A stretch of 64,000 nt of DNA from CAYQJL01 sp964573295 (lineage in GTDB: Bacteria > Eisenbacteria > RBG-16-71-46 > CAIMUX01 > WJJG01): contig CAZNJE010000003.1 of the NCBI GenBank assembly GCA_964573295.1, positions 1 through 64,000 on the forward strand, given 5' to 3'. This document shows, in pieces, positions 43,613 through 53,557 of this stretch (positions are counted from its first letter, which is position 1; each line of letters begins with the position of its first letter). The position numbers and the translations under genes were made by a program. The notes under the pieces were generated by a model. That model was not told where the DNA came from. It ran no database searches and saw nothing but the letters and a program-made list of their open reading frames with translations.

Positions 43613-44715
43613 CCTTTGCCTTTCCTCTTCTCCGCGGACGCTTTCCGGGTGGCTTGCTTCGGCCCCGATCCGCTCCGGCTGGCGCAGTTCCTCGGCGGGT
43701 GGATGAGGGCGCGCGGACGTGTCTTCTCCACGCCAAGGACCTCGCGCGCCCGCTGGGACAGCGTGCGCCTCACCTTGTCGCCGTCGAGTTTCCGGCCGCG
43801 AAGGTCGATCTTGCCGCCGGCCATGGTGCTGTGTCCGCCGGCGCGGCCCCAATCCCCCACGATTTGCGACAGGAGCCGCGCCGCACCCGACCGGTTCCCT
43901 TCCAGGCGCATCGACAGGTAGAGCTGCCCCTGATAGACACCCCCCACCAACGAGGTGGTGACCTCGTCCACCCGCAGCAGCAGGTCCGCCAGCTCGGCCG
44001 GAACATCCGGGTAGGGCATTCGGTCGAGCATGGTGATGCTGATCTCACCGTAGATCCGTGTGCGGTCGAAAGCGCCATTGAGCAATGCCAGGTACTGGCG
44101 CGAAATCGGTGCGTGCTCGATCCGCGAGATGATGCTGTTGTCGACTCGGGGAAAGAGAGCGGTGAAGGCCCGCACATCGGCCCCGGTGGCCTCGCGGCCC
44201 AGGTTCTGGGTCTCGCTGCGGATCGCGTAGAAGAGGCCGGTCGCGTAGCGCGGTTGGAGCGGCAAGTCCGAGCTCTGTAGGTAGTCGAACATGATCGTCG
44301 CGGTCGCCCCGTGATCGGGCCGCAAGTCACAGAACGGAGCATCCCGGCTCGCGCGCCGCGGCGGATGGTGATCGATCACGATGCTGGGCACCAGACCTAG
44401 CGGCAGCGGGTTGTTTCCCACCTGCGGCTGGGTGTCGACCAAGGCCACCGCGTCGAAGGAGTCCAGATCGAGTTTCGACACCGGAACGAGCGGGATCCGC
44501 AGCAAATCGACCATTGCCCGGTTCTCGGTCCGGCCCACCATTCCATCGTAGCCGAGCGTGACATCGACCTGCGTGAGGTGGCGCAAAATGTGTCGCAGCA
44601 CCAGGCCGCTGGCCAATGCGTCCGGGTCGGGGTGATCGTGCGGCAAGATCAGCAAACGCCGCATGCCCTGGACCATCTCCACCAGCCGTGCGAGGTTGCG
44701 TTCCCCGCGCTTCAT
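43609..44715 (-). CDS. DHH/DHHA1-family phosphoesterase (NrnA/RecJ-like)
   Basis: This 368-aa protein has the motifs ILPHDHPDPDALASGLVLRH, AVALVDTQPQVGNNPL and VIDHHPPRR (the DHH signature). The late glycine-rich nucleotide-binding motif is DWGRAGGHSTMAGGKIDL. It resembles nanoRNase/pAp phosphatase NrnA, which degrades short oligoribonucleotides, although c-di-AMP or related substrates are possible. It starts the DHH-lpdA-lipBA operon and overlaps lpdA by ATGA. A TATGAT element lies about 60 bases upstream, but no good -35 accompanies it. Confidence 0.9.
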   Translation of the reverse strand: MKRGERNLARLVEMVQGMRRLLILPHDHPDPDALASGLVLRHILRHLTQVDVTLGYDGMVGRTENRAMVDLLRIPLVPVSKLDLDSFDAVALVDTQPQVGNNPLPLGLVPSIVIDHHPPRRASRDAPFCDLRPDHGATATIMFDYLQSSDLPLQPRYATGLFYAIRSETQNLGREATGADVRAFTALFPRVDNSIISRIEHAPISRQYLALLNGAFDRTRIYGEISITMLDRMPYPDVPAELADLLLRVDEVTTSLVGGVYQGQLYLSMRLEGNRSGAARLLSQIVGDWGRAGGHSTMAGGKIDLRGRKLDGDKVRRTLSQRAREVLGVEKTRPRALIHPPRNCASRSGSGPKQATRKASAEKRKGKG

Positions 44716-45059
44716 GCCCTCTCCTTCCGCTTTCCTGTCCGCCCGGGAAAAACCCGATCACCGCCGCCAAAACGACGCAGTCTATCATAGGCTTCGCGCC
44801 GGCCCAAGGCCCGGCCCAAGGCCTCGCCCAAGACCCTGCCCAATACCTCGCCCAAGACCCTGCCCAAGGCCTCGCCCAAGACCCCGCCCACGACCCCGGC
44901 TCCAGAACCGCTTTGACAGGTCCGACCACCCGCGCCTAGGATCAGCAACGCACCTTGTGCGACACCCGCGACCCAGGCGGCCGCCGGCGGGCAGCGAGCT
45001 CGACCGGAACACCCGAGGCCCAGAGAAGCGTCAATCCCGACAGGAGCACCGAGCCCTCC
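44716..45059. other. 344-bp divergent intergenic region with a repeat array
   Basis: This separates the DHH phosphoesterase gene (minus) and nadE (plus). I see no gene in it. It carries eight 12-bp units at 44801-44896. The nadE frame is open back to 44955, but the residues there look non-coding. Confidence 0.6.
44801..44896. repeat. 12-bp tandem repeat, 8 units, intergenic
   Basis: Eight units of the type cgcccaagaccc or ggcccaaggcct sit between the divergent DHH and nadE genes. Confidence 0.88.
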
Positions 45060-47006
45060 ATGACCAGTGACCCTCACAAGAGCGCCGATTCGGTCGGCGG
45101 TGGCAATCAAGAGCCGGCCACCTTGCGAGCGGCAATCGCGCAGATCAACACGACCGTCGGCGATCTGGCCGGCAACGCCCGGCTCGTGCTGGAAGCCCAC
45201 GCCCAGGCCGCTGCCTCCGGCGCGCGCCTGGTCGTCTTTCCCGAGCTTACACTCACCGGCTACCCACCCGAGGACCTCCTGCTCAAACCCTCCTTTCTGG
45301 AGGATACCGAGAGCACCCTGCTCGAGTTGGCCGGCCAGCTGACCACCGGACTCACGCTGGTCGGTTACGCTGCTACCAGTCCCGACGGTCCGCGCAACTG
45401 CGCTGCACTCATCGCCGCCGGCGAGGTAGTGCAGAGTTACGCCAAGTGCACCTTGCCGAACTACGGCGTCTTCGACGAGAAACGCTACTTCGCGCCCGGC
45501 CGCCACTGTCCGGTCTACTGCTTCGGTCCCTGGCGCCTGGCGGTCAACATTTGCGAGGACATCTGGGGCCCGGCGCACGTGGCCGTCCTCCAGGCTCGCG
45601 CGGGGCGTGCCAACCTGATGGCCAACCTCTCGGCCTCACCCTACCATATGGAGAAAGGCCGGGAACGAGAGACGCTCTTCTGCGGCCAGGCTCGTCGTCT
45701 GGGCATCCCAATCCTCTACAGCAATCTCGTGGGCGGACAGGACGAGCTCGTCTTCGACGGTCAGAGCCTGGCGGCCGGATCCGATGGCCGCCTGTTGGGT
45801 CGCGCGCCCCAGTTCGTGCCCCATCTGACGCTGGTCGATCTGCCTACGCCTCCGCCATCCGGCGGCTCCGAGGTCCCTGAGAGTAAGCCCGGCGCCCTGC
45901 CCGCCGGCAACGGAACGACCGTCGCGCCCGAGGAGGCGGTCTCCGGAGAGGATCGCACGTTGGCCCCGGTCGTCGTCGATCTCTCCGCGCGGCTCGCGCG
46001 AGTGTTCGGTCGCCCCCCCACGGGCGCCGGCGAGACCGCCCCGCAGGCAATCCCACCCGACGAGGCGCCGATCGACCTGTCCGAGACCCGGGCGCACCTC
46101 TTGCCGACCCTGCGCGGGATCTCCCACAACCGCGTACACGCGGCGATGGATGCCGACCGGGAAGTCTACAGCGCCCTGCTCCTGGGCCTGCGCGACTACG
46201 TGCGCAAGAATGGGTTTGGCGGGGTGGTCATCGGTCTGAGCGGCGGGATCGACTCGGCCCTGACCGCGGTCATCGCCGCCGATGCCCTCGGCGCGCAGGC
46301 GGTGTCGGGCATCTCGATGCCGTCGCAGTACTCATCGGCCGAGACCCGCGCCGGGGCCCGTGAGCTCGCCGAGCGACTGGGGCTCACCTTCTATGAGATC
46401 CCGATCGAGGACCTTTTCGAGCAAGCCCTATGCGACCTGCGACCCCTTCTCGCCGGACGAGAACCCGATGAGACCGAAGAGAACATTCAGGCCCGTCTGC
46501 GCGGCCTGCTGCTCATGGCCTTCTCGAACAAGCTCCGTAGTCTGGTGCTGGCCACCGGCAACAAGAGCGAGGTCGCGGTCGGGTACTGCACACTTTACGG
46601 CGACATGGTGGGCGGCTACTCGGTTCTCAAGGACGTGTTCAAGACCCACGTCTATCGCCTCTCCCGATGGCGCAACAGCGCCACGCCCGGCGCGCCGCCG
46701 ATCCCCGGCGATACCATGGAACGTCCGCCCAGCGCGGAGCTGAAACCCGACCAGCAGGACAGCGACTCCCTGCCCCCCTATGACGTGCTCGATCCGATCG
46801 TGCGGGCGTTGGTCGAGGAGGAACGCAGCCCCCGCGAGATCGTGGCGCAGGGCTTCGAGCGCGCGACGGTCGACCGCGTCTACCGGATGATTCAGGGCAA
46901 CGAGTACAAGCGCCGTCAGGCGGCCCCCGGCATCAAGATCACCCCGCGCGCCTTCGGGCGCGACCGGCGTTACCCACTGACCAACCGTTACCGGCCGCGC
47001 GCTTGA
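45060..47006 (+). CDS. nadE: Glutamine-dependent NAD+ synthetase with an interdomain insertion
   Basis: From ATG 45060 the product is 648 aa. The N-terminal nitrilase-type glutaminase has Glu in VFPELTLTGYPPEDLL, Lys in KCTLPNYGVFDEKRYF and the nucleophile Cys in VNICEDIWG. The C-terminal synthetase has the P-loop GLSGGIDSALT, ATGNKSEVAVGYCTLYGDM and the ending YKRRQAAPGIKIT. It makes NAD+ from deamido-NAD+ and glutamine. It is about 80 residues longer than typical. The extra sequence, between the two domains (PTPPPSGGSEVPE... to ...PPDEAP), is Pro/Gly/Glu-rich and looks disordered. The endonuclease V gene follows 21 bases later. Confidence 0.96.
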   Translation: MTSDPHKSADSVGGGNQEPATLRAAIAQINTTVGDLAGNARLVLEAHAQAAASGARLVVFPELTLTGYPPEDLLLKPSFLEDTESTLLELAGQLTTGLTLVGYAATSPDGPRNCAALIAAGEVVQSYAKCTLPNYGVFDEKRYFAPGRHCPVYCFGPWRLAVNICEDIWGPAHVAVLQARAGRANLMANLSASPYHMEKGRERETLFCGQARRLGIPILYSNLVGGQDELVFDGQSLAAGSDGRLLGRAPQFVPHLTLVDLPTPPPSGGSEVPESKPGALPAGNGTTVAPEEAVSGEDRTLAPVVVDLSARLARVFGRPPTGAGETAPQAIPPDEAPIDLSETRAHLLPTLRGISHNRVHAAMDADREVYSALLLGLRDYVRKNGFGGVVIGLSGGIDSALTAVIAADALGAQAVSGISMPSQYSSAETRAGARELAERLGLTFYEIPIEDLFEQALCDLRPLLAGREPDETEENIQARLRGLLLMAFSNKLRSLVLATGNKSEVAVGYCTLYGDMVGGYSVLKDVFKTHVYRLSRWRNSATPGAPPIPGDTMERPPSAELKPDQQDSDSLPPYDVLDPIVRALVEEERSPREIVAQGFERATVDRVYRMIQGNEYKRRQAAPGIKITPRAFGRDRRYPLTNRYRPRA

Positions 47007-47027
47007 GCGGCCCCCGCCGTCCTGGCC

Positions 47028-47762
47028 ATGAAGCCTGTCCTCAAACACCGCTGGGATTTGACTCCTCGTGAGGCGATCGTTCTCCAGCGGAAGCTCGCCA
47101 CGCGCGTCCGGCCCACCGGCCGGGCCCCGGCTGGGCCCTACCTGGTCGCGGGACTGGATATCTCCGGATCGGGCCGCTGGGCGCGCGGTGACGAGAGGCT
47201 CGTCGCCGGCGTCATCGTCTTCAGCCATCCGGAGAGACATATCGTCGAGTGCCACGCCATCGAGCGCCCGTCGACCTTCCCGTACGTCCCCGGCCTGCTC
47301 AGCTTCCGCGAGGTCCCCGTCTACGCCGAGCTTCTCAGCAGCCTGCAACACGAACCCGACCTTCTGCTTTGCGATGGCCAGGGCATTGCCCACCCGCGCC
47401 GCTTCGGCCTGGCCGCCCACCTGGGCGTCCTCTTCGATGTGGCTTCGATCGGCGTGGCGAAATCTCGTCTGTGCGGGGAGTATGATGCCCCGGGCGTCGC
47501 GCGGGGCTCGCGGTCCCCGCTTCGCGCTGGGGAGGAGGTCATCGGCACCGTGCTGCGCACCCGCGCAGGCGTCAAACCGCTCTTCGTGTCGGTGGGCCAC
47601 CGGATCAATCTGGCTGCCGCCGCCGGCCGCGTGCTGGAACTGGCGCCCCGCTACCGGTTGCCCGAGCCGACGCGAATGGCCGACCGCTGGGTCGGCCGCC
47701 TCCGGCGCGGCATCGACCGGCTGCCCGAGAAGCCGCGGCTGGGCCAACCGCCCGGCTGGTAG
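47028..47762 (+). CDS. nfi: Endonuclease V
   Basis: This 244-aa endonuclease cleaves near deaminated purines (hypoxanthine). Conserved elements are VAGLDISGSG (first catalytic Asp), YVPGLLSFREVPVY (Glu), LLLCDGQGIAHPRRFGLAAH (Asp and substrate wedge) and LFVSVGHRINL. All three metal ligands are present. It starts 21 bases after nadE on the same strand and converges on the glycosyltransferase gene. Confidence 0.95.
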   Translation: MKPVLKHRWDLTPREAIVLQRKLATRVRPTGRAPAGPYLVAGLDISGSGRWARGDERLVAGVIVFSHPERHIVECHAIERPSTFPYVPGLLSFREVPVYAELLSSLQHEPDLLLCDGQGIAHPRRFGLAAHLGVLFDVASIGVAKSRLCGEYDAPGVARGSRSPLRAGEEVIGTVLRTRAGVKPLFVSVGHRINLAAAAGRVLELAPRYRLPEPTRMADRWVGRLRRGIDRLPEKPRLGQPPGW

Positions 47763-47824
47763 GAGCCACGCAGAACCCACCCGGCACCCACCCAGGATCC
47801 GCCCAAGACCCGACTACAATCCGA

Positions 47825-49042
47825 CTACGAGCCGCTCCGTTCGAGAAGCTCCCGGTAGCAGGCCACCGTCCCGGCCACCATGGTCTCGGCGGTGAAGCGC
47901 TCGCCGAATCGCGTCTGAGCCAGCGTGGCCCGCCGCCGCCGTTCGCCAGGGTCCGCCAGTGCCCGGGCCAACGCGCCCGACAGCGACACCGCATCGCCCG
48001 GGTCCGCCAGATAGCCGGTTTCCCCTTCGCGCACCATCTCGGGAATCCCCCCGGCACGGGTCGCCACGACCGGCACACCGGCCGAGAACGCGTCGGCGAT
48101 CGAGCTACCCAGCCCCTCGGTCCGGCTGGGATGGACGTAGACGTTGATCGCGCCGAACACAGCGGCCACCTCCTTGACCTCGCCCAGGAAGTGAACCCGA
48201 TCGCCAAGACCGCGCTGGTCGGTCTCGGATTCCAACGTGGCGCGCAGCGAGCCGTCGCCCGCGAAGATGAGGTGCACGTCCTGCTCTTGCGATCCAAGCC
48301 GGGCCATCGCGGCCAGGAGGTCACGATGACCCTTGTGCGGGATCAGGCTACTCACGACGCCCAGCACCAGCGCATCGTGGCCGATGCCGAGCCGGTCGCG
48401 CAGCCGGTCTCCCCCCATCCGATCCGGGGCGATCCCGGCCGTCCCGCTGTGGACCACCCGCAGGCGTTCGGGCGCCACCCCCGCACTGCCCATGATCTGC
48501 GCGATCCGTTCGCTGACACAGATGATCAGGTCCGCCTGATCGATCTTCCACCGGGACAGCGGCCCCTGCCGCGGCGCCACATCCACGCGCCGGTGGAAGA
48601 CCAGCGGTACCCGCAGGCGCCGAAGCACCCGCGCCAGGGCGAGCAACATCATCGAATTGGCGTCATGAGCGGCGGCCAGATCGGGCTTCCAGGCAACCAT
48701 CAGATTCGCCAGTTTGCCGGCCGCCAGCAGGTCCCCCTCACCACGCATCGCAATCGTCCGGCACTGGAGATGCCTTGACACCTCCATCGGTTCCGGCGCC
48801 TGGACAGCGTCCGTGTTCTGGGCGGCGTCCGGCGCGCGGACCGCTTCCGGCGCTGGAGCAGCTTCCGGGGCCCCGGCCGCCCCGGTGGACATGCGCTTCC
48901 GCCAGCGCGAGGCGAGTTCGGAACCCGGCTGGCATGCCAGGCACGTGTCCCACCCCCGGCCGGCCAGATGCTGGCTCAGCAGCAGGCACTGGCGCTGGCC
49001 CCCGCGCCAGATCTTGCCGCGATCGAGGTGGAGTGTGCGCAC
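47825..49042 (-). CDS. GT4-family glycosyltransferase
   Basis: This 405-aa GT-B protein has an N-terminal GRIWRGG-like start (RGKIWRGGQRQCLLLSQHL). The C-terminal donor-binding block is VYVHPSRTEGLGSSIADAFSAG and VPVVATRAGGIPEMV, with the E-x7-E motif of GT4. An insertion of Ala/Pro/Glu-rich residues (AAPAPEAVRAPDAAQ), built from an 18-bp repeat, lies between the acceptor-side helices. Together with the O-antigen ligase it points to surface polysaccharide synthesis, though substrates are unknown. The start is GTG with AAGGACG upstream. Confidence 0.88.
   Translation of the reverse strand: MRTLHLDRGKIWRGGQRQCLLLSQHLAGRGWDTCLACQPGSELASRWRKRMSTGAAGAPEAAPAPEAVRAPDAAQNTDAVQAPEPMEVSRHLQCRTIAMRGEGDLLAAGKLANLMVAWKPDLAAAHDANSMMLLALARVLRRLRVPLVFHRRVDVAPRQGPLSRWKIDQADLIICVSERIAQIMGSAGVAPERLRVVHSGTAGIAPDRMGGDRLRDRLGIGHDALVLGVVSSLIPHKGHRDLLAAMARLGSQEQDVHLIFAGDGSLRATLESETDQRGLGDRVHFLGEVKEVAAVFGAINVYVHPSRTEGLGSSIADAFSAGVPVVATRAGGIPEMVREGETGYLADPGDAVSLSGALARALADPGERRRRATLAQTRFGERFTAETMVAGTVACYRELLERSGS
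48789..48878 (-). repeat. 18-bp tandem repeat in the GT4 gene, 5 units
   Basis: Five 18-bp units (plus-strand form gcttccggcgctggagca) encode an Ala/Pro/Glu-rich six-residue repeat, in frame. Confidence 0.82.
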
Positions 49043-49236
49043 TGCGTCGTCCTTCCTGTGAAAAGGTCAATTCTCTGCGATCATAGACAGCATCTTGCGC
49101 GAAGCAAGTGGAGAGGAGGCTGAGGCTGACGGCCCCGCAGCCCGGTGCTATGCTGCCTCCTGCGAAGGTCGCCTCCGACCCCCGCCCACCCGCGCGAAGA
49201 GCGCCATGTAGCACGGCACATTGAATCGAGAGGACC

Positions 49237-50640
49237 ATGACCCGAGACCACCGAGACCAGATGGCCACCGAAGGCGGTGCCGTCGACATCGCCGCGCTGC
49301 GCGCCCGCGTGCCCCGCGGCGCCCGCGCGCTCATCGAGCGAATCCACGGCGAGGGAGGCCAGGCCTACCTCGTCGGCGGCTGCTTGCGGGATCTGGTTCT
49401 TGGCCGGGAGCCCAAGGACTTCGATATCGCCACCGATCTGGTCCCGGCCCAGGTCAAGGCCCTCTTCGGCCGCGTCCACGAGGTCGGCGCCGCCTTCGGA
49501 ACCTTGCTCGTGCCCTTCGGCGACCATCTCTACGAGGTCACGACCTTCCGCACCGAATCCGGCTACAGCGATGGACGGCATCCCGACCGCGTCGCCTACA
49601 CCACGGACCTGATCGAGGACTTGAAGCGCCGCGACTTCACGGTCAACGCCATGGCCTTCGACCCGCGCGCCGCCGAGCTGAACGATCCCTTCGAGGGATT
49701 GCACGACTTGGAGCACCGGCGCGTTCGCGCGGTCGGTGAGCCGGCCGAGCGTTTCCGCGAAGATGCCCTGCGGCTGATGCGCGCCGTGCGGTTCGCCACG
49801 CAGCTCGGCTTCAAAATCGAGCGCCGGACCATGGAGGCGCTTCGCGAAGCGGCCCCCGGGCTGGAGCGGATCTCCGCCGAACGCATTCGTGAGGAGCTCA
49901 CCCGCATCCTGCTCTCCCCCGAACCGTCGCGGGGTCTCAAGCTGCTCCATCACGCCGGCTTGCTCGACATCGTGCTGCCCGAGCTCGAGGCCTGCCGGGG
50001 CGTCACGCAGAACCGCTTTCACGCGCACGACGTCTTCACGCACAGCGTGCTGGCCGCCGACGCCGCGCCCGGCGGCAACCTGCCGGTCCGTCTGGCGGCA
50101 CTGTTGCACGATGTCGCCAAGCCCGATACACGCGAGGAGAAGGAAGGCGACTACACCTTCTATGCCCATCAGATGGTCGGCGCCCGCAAGGCCGACCGGA
50201 TCCTGCGCCGCCTGCGCTACTCGAACGAGGTGCGCGAGAAGGTGACGCACCTGATCCGCCACCACATGTTCTACTACCAGCCGGAGTGGACAGACAGCGC
50301 CGTCCGCCGCTTCGCGCGCTCGGTGGGCATCGAGAACATTCCGGATCTGATCGCCCTGCGCTTGGCCGACATGGCCGGCAACGTCAAGAAGTCGGGCGAC
50401 ACCACGCCCCTGCGCGAGTTGCTGCGGCGGGTCGAGGAAGTCATCGCCAAAGACACGGCCTTGTCGGTGAAAGACCTGGCGATCGGCGGTGAGGACCTCA
50501 AAGCCATGGGCCTGGCCCCCGGCCCTGTCTACGGACGCATTCTGCACGCGCTATTGGAGCAGGTGCTCGACGATCCGGAGATGAACGAACCCGAACGTCT
50601 GCGCGAGGCCGCCCGCGACCTGATCGCGCAAGGCATCTAG
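49237..50640 (+). CDS. CCA tRNA nucleotidyltransferase/poly(A) polymerase family protein with HD domain
   Basis: This 467-aa protein has the nucleotidyltransferase signature YLVGGCLRDLVLGREPKDFDIATD, with GG and DxD. It also has RRDFTVNAMAFDP and RFREDALRLMRAVRFATQLG, the head and neck helices of class II CCA-adding enzymes. The C-terminal half has an HD domain (LAALLHDVAKPDT and LIRHHMFY). Such enzymes add or repair CCA on tRNA or add poly(A). The product cannot be settled by eye, but the two tRNAs here already encode CCA, which suggests a repair role. A GAGAGG precedes the ATG. The stop shares CTAG with the convergent helicase gene. Confidence 0.93.
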   Translation: MTRDHRDQMATEGGAVDIAALRARVPRGARALIERIHGEGGQAYLVGGCLRDLVLGREPKDFDIATDLVPAQVKALFGRVHEVGAAFGTLLVPFGDHLYEVTTFRTESGYSDGRHPDRVAYTTDLIEDLKRRDFTVNAMAFDPRAAELNDPFEGLHDLEHRRVRAVGEPAERFREDALRLMRAVRFATQLGFKIERRTMEALREAAPGLERISAERIREELTRILLSPEPSRGLKLLHHAGLLDIVLPELEACRGVTQNRFHAHDVFTHSVLAADAAPGGNLPVRLAALLHDVAKPDTREEKEGDYTFYAHQMVGARKADRILRRLRYSNEVREKVTHLIRHHMFYYQPEWTDSAVRRFARSVGIENIPDLIALRLADMAGNVKKSGDTTPLRELLRRVEEVIAKDTALSVKDLAIGGEDLKAMGLAPGPVYGRILHALLEQVLDDPEMNEPERLREAARDLIAQGI

Positions 50641-53504
50641 GACCGCTCCCCACCCCATGGGGTGACGTCCGGTGTCCCCCGGCCCGCCGCCGGTCCCATC
50701 GCTCCGAGACTGCGGCGCAAGCGCTGGGCGATCTGTGGCGGCAGGGGCTTGATCTCCCGCCGGCGGGCCGCTTCGGCCTCCTGCGCTTCGCCACCGGTCC
50801 CTTCGGGCAGGGCGCGCGGCTGCGGGCGTTCACCTTTCGGGATGTAGGGTTCCTTCTCCAGCATGCGGTGAAGCAGCACCAGGGCGGCCTCCTTGTCCGG
50901 GATCCGTCCGCGCCCGCTCAGCTCGGGGTCGTCGCCGGACTGGGCCACGATGGGCGCGCCCACGCACGAGGGACAACCCGCCTCGCAGGGACAGCTGCGG
51001 ATGAGGTCACAGGCGCCCTGCATCAGTTCCTCCACGAGTCCGAAGGCTTTCTGCGCGAAGCCCAGACCGCCCGGATACTTGTCGTAGATGAAGATCGAGG
51101 CGGCGCCGGTCGAACGCGAATCCTGCGCGGTCCCGATGTCCATGACATCGCACATCGCGTGTAAGGTGATCACGTCGGTCAAAACGTTCGCGATGCCCCA
51201 CATCCCTTCCGCCGGTACCCGGCCGTGAGAGAGCACCTCATGGATCGCCTCCGCCGGCGGCGTGATCCAGCATCCCTCGGTCTCGAGCGTCTGCACGGGA
51301 AGGTCGACCGGACCGAATCCCACCGACTCGCGCGTTCCGAACCGGATCTTCTTGAAGAGGTAGACTTTCTCGCTGACCGCCAGCGGGCCGAAACCCGTCT
51401 CGGACTTGCGCCACGGCTGCTGCTGCTCGGCCTCGACGATCCGGATCCGGCTGTCGATGATCGACTGGGTGTAGTAGTCCAGTTTCACCCGGTGGACGTA
51501 GGCCACGCGTTCCCCGAGGTCCAGGTGCTCGACCATGTAGGTCTCGGCCTCGTGCATGTAGATCGCCTGCGCGTGAAGTTGCGTGAAGGCGCTGGCCTCA
51601 TCCAACGTGCCAATGACCCGGAAGCCTTTCTCGGCCAGCTGGCGGAGCATCGCCGCCTGATCACGCCGGTCACGGAATCGCCGGACGGTCCGGTGCTGCG
51701 AGCGCACGATCTCGCTGGGAGGATCGTCGACCCGCCCCCCCATCGCATCGGGCGACTGCGCCCGGAACGCCGGCGCCCCCGTGTCGACGATCACGTAGAC
51801 GCTTTCGCTCGCGTTGCGCAGGCTGATGTCGCCGGCCGGATACCCGCTGGCGCTGTAGTACCAGCGGCCCTTGATCGCCCGCACCTCGCCGAACTCGCCC
51901 AAGAGCTGGAGGATCGCCGGTGCGTATTCGCCGAAGACCGCTTCATCCCGCAAGGTGACCGGTAGTTCATAGGCCGCCGCCCGCAGGTGGCCCAGCAGAA
52001 TGTGCGGATTGTCGGGATCGACCACCGCATTCTCGGGCGTCTGCGTGAAGAAGTACTCGGGGTGGCGCATCAGGTACTGGTCGATGGGGGTGTTGTGCCC
52101 CACCAGGACCGCCAGCGACTCCGATTCGGTGCGGCCCGCGCGGCCGGCCTGCTGCCAGGTGGAAGCGATCGTACCGGGGTAGCCCACCAGCAGCGCCAGG
52201 TCCAGCGAGCCTACGTCGATGCCGAGTTCGAGGGCGTTGGTGGAGATCACGCCCAGAAGCTCGCCCTCGAAGAGGGCGCGCTCGATCGCCCGCCGTTCTT
52301 CGGGCAGGTACCCGCCGCGGTAGGCGCGCACGCGCTTGGCGATGCCGCCGCCATCCTTGCCCAGCTCTTCCTGGCAATAGCGCAGCAGCACCTCGGCCAC
52401 CTGCCGTGCCCGCACAAAGGTGATCCCTTGATACCCGTCGCGCAGGAAGGAGAGCAACAGGTCGCGTGCCTCGAGGTTCGAACTGCGCCGGTCCATCGTC
52501 GTGCGGCTCAGGACCGGCGGGTTCCAGAGCACGAAGTGCTTCCGCCCGCGCGGGGCGCCGTCCTTGTCGACGAGTGCGAATGTCCGGCCCGTGATCCGCT
52601 CGGCCAGGTCTTTCGGATTGGCGATCGTGGCGCTCGAGCAGATGAATTGCGGGCTTCCCCCGTAGTGACGACAGATACGCTGCAGGCGCCGCATGACGTT
52701 CGCCACGTTCGATCCGAAAATGCCGCGGTAGACGTGGATCTCGTCGCAGACGATGTAGCGCAGGTTCGAGAAGAACCGCGCCCAGCGGGCATGATTGGGC
52801 AGGATGCCCGAATGCAGCATGTCGGGGTTCGTGAGGATCACCCGGGCCTCATCACGCAACTTGCTGCGCTGGCGAGGAGGCGTATCCCCGTCGTAGGTGC
52901 CGGCCAGGAACTCAAAGGCCTCCTCGGCATCCCGCAAACTCTCCAGATTCTTCAGCTGGTCTTGCGCCAGCGCCTTGGTTGGAAAGAGCAACAGCGAGGT
53001 GGCCCCCGGATCTTCGAGCAGGCTTTCGAGCACCGGGATCAGGTAGCAGAAGGTCTTGCCGCTGGCGGTGCCGGTGACGACGATGACATCCTCCCCGGCG
53101 CGGGCCCGCCGAACCGCCTCGGCCTGGTGGATGTAGAGCCGCTCGATCCCCTGGACGGCCAATGCGCGCCCCAGCGGTTCGGCCGGCGGCGGATCCAGGT
53201 CACGAAATTGCGCCTTCCGGGGCGGAATCGACTCGACGTGGACAAGGGACTCGCTGCCCCGGGCGCGCGCCTCGAGCTTACCCACCATATCGGCGGCCAG
53301 CCGACTGGCATCGCGCCGCCGCCGACGCGTCCGCCCACCACGTCGCCTCCCACCCCGGGTTCCGCGTTGGATGCCGCGCTGCCCGCCGCGTTCGCGACCG
53401 GGCTCGGCGTCGCGCTGATCGTCGTGCTGATCGTCGCGTTCGCTGGGCCGCGTGGGGATAGACTCCTCCCGGGCAGGTCCGACCTGGAATCTGGCCATGG
53501 ACAT
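50637..53504 (-). CDS. mrfA: MrfA-type DEAD-box helicase with DUF1998 zinc domain
   Basis: From ATG 53504 the product is about 955 aa, with a basic N-terminal Arg/Gly-rich region (GGRRRGGRTRRRRRD). The helicase has VVTGTASGKTFCYLIP (Walker A), CDEIHVYRG (DEIH), SSATIANP and a second RecA lobe with QQAGRAGRTESESLAVLVG. DUF1998 follows, ending in the four-Cys cluster SCPCEAGCPSCVGAP near residue 830. In Bacillus MrfA (YprA) works with the exonuclease MrfB in mitomycin-C repair. Here the MrfB-type gene lies directly upstream, 53 bases away, on the same strand. The stop overlaps the CCA-enzyme gene stop. Confidence 0.9.
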   Translation of the reverse strand: MSMARFQVGPAREESIPTRPSERDDQHDDQRDAEPGRERGGQRGIQRGTRGGRRRGGRTRRRRRDASRLAADMVGKLEARARGSESLVHVESIPPRKAQFRDLDPPPAEPLGRALAVQGIERLYIHQAEAVRRARAGEDVIVVTGTASGKTFCYLIPVLESLLEDPGATSLLLFPTKALAQDQLKNLESLRDAEEAFEFLAGTYDGDTPPRQRSKLRDEARVILTNPDMLHSGILPNHARWARFFSNLRYIVCDEIHVYRGIFGSNVANVMRRLQRICRHYGGSPQFICSSATIANPKDLAERITGRTFALVDKDGAPRGRKHFVLWNPPVLSRTTMDRRSSNLEARDLLLSFLRDGYQGITFVRARQVAEVLLRYCQEELGKDGGGIAKRVRAYRGGYLPEERRAIERALFEGELLGVISTNALELGIDVGSLDLALLVGYPGTIASTWQQAGRAGRTESESLAVLVGHNTPIDQYLMRHPEYFFTQTPENAVVDPDNPHILLGHLRAAAYELPVTLRDEAVFGEYAPAILQLLGEFGEVRAIKGRWYYSASGYPAGDISLRNASESVYVIVDTGAPAFRAQSPDAMGGRVDDPPSEIVRSQHRTVRRFRDRRDQAAMLRQLAEKGFRVIGTLDEASAFTQLHAQAIYMHEAETYMVEHLDLGERVAYVHRVKLDYYTQSIIDSRIRIVEAEQQQPWRKSETGFGPLAVSEKVYLFKKIRFGTRESVGFGPVDLPVQTLETEGCWITPPAEAIHEVLSHGRVPAEGMWGIANVLTDVITLHAMCDVMDIGTAQDSRSTGAASIFIYDKYPGGLGFAQKAFGLVEELMQGACDLIRSCPCEAGCPSCVGAPIVAQSGDDPELSGRGRIPDKEAALVLLHRMLEKEPYIPKGERPQPRALPEGTGGEAQEAEAARRREIKPLPPQIAQRLRRSLGAMGPAAGRGTPDVTPWGGERS

Positions 53505-53557
53505 GATCCTTCTTGAAGCGTATCTGCGTACCCGAAGTAGGCGTGCCGGGCAGAGGG

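Noticed and set aside
42191..43852. Upstream extension of lpdA to 553 residues
   Set aside because: The first 80 residues are low-complexity shadow of the DHH gene. The flavoprotein N-terminus and the ATGA overlap place the start at 43612.
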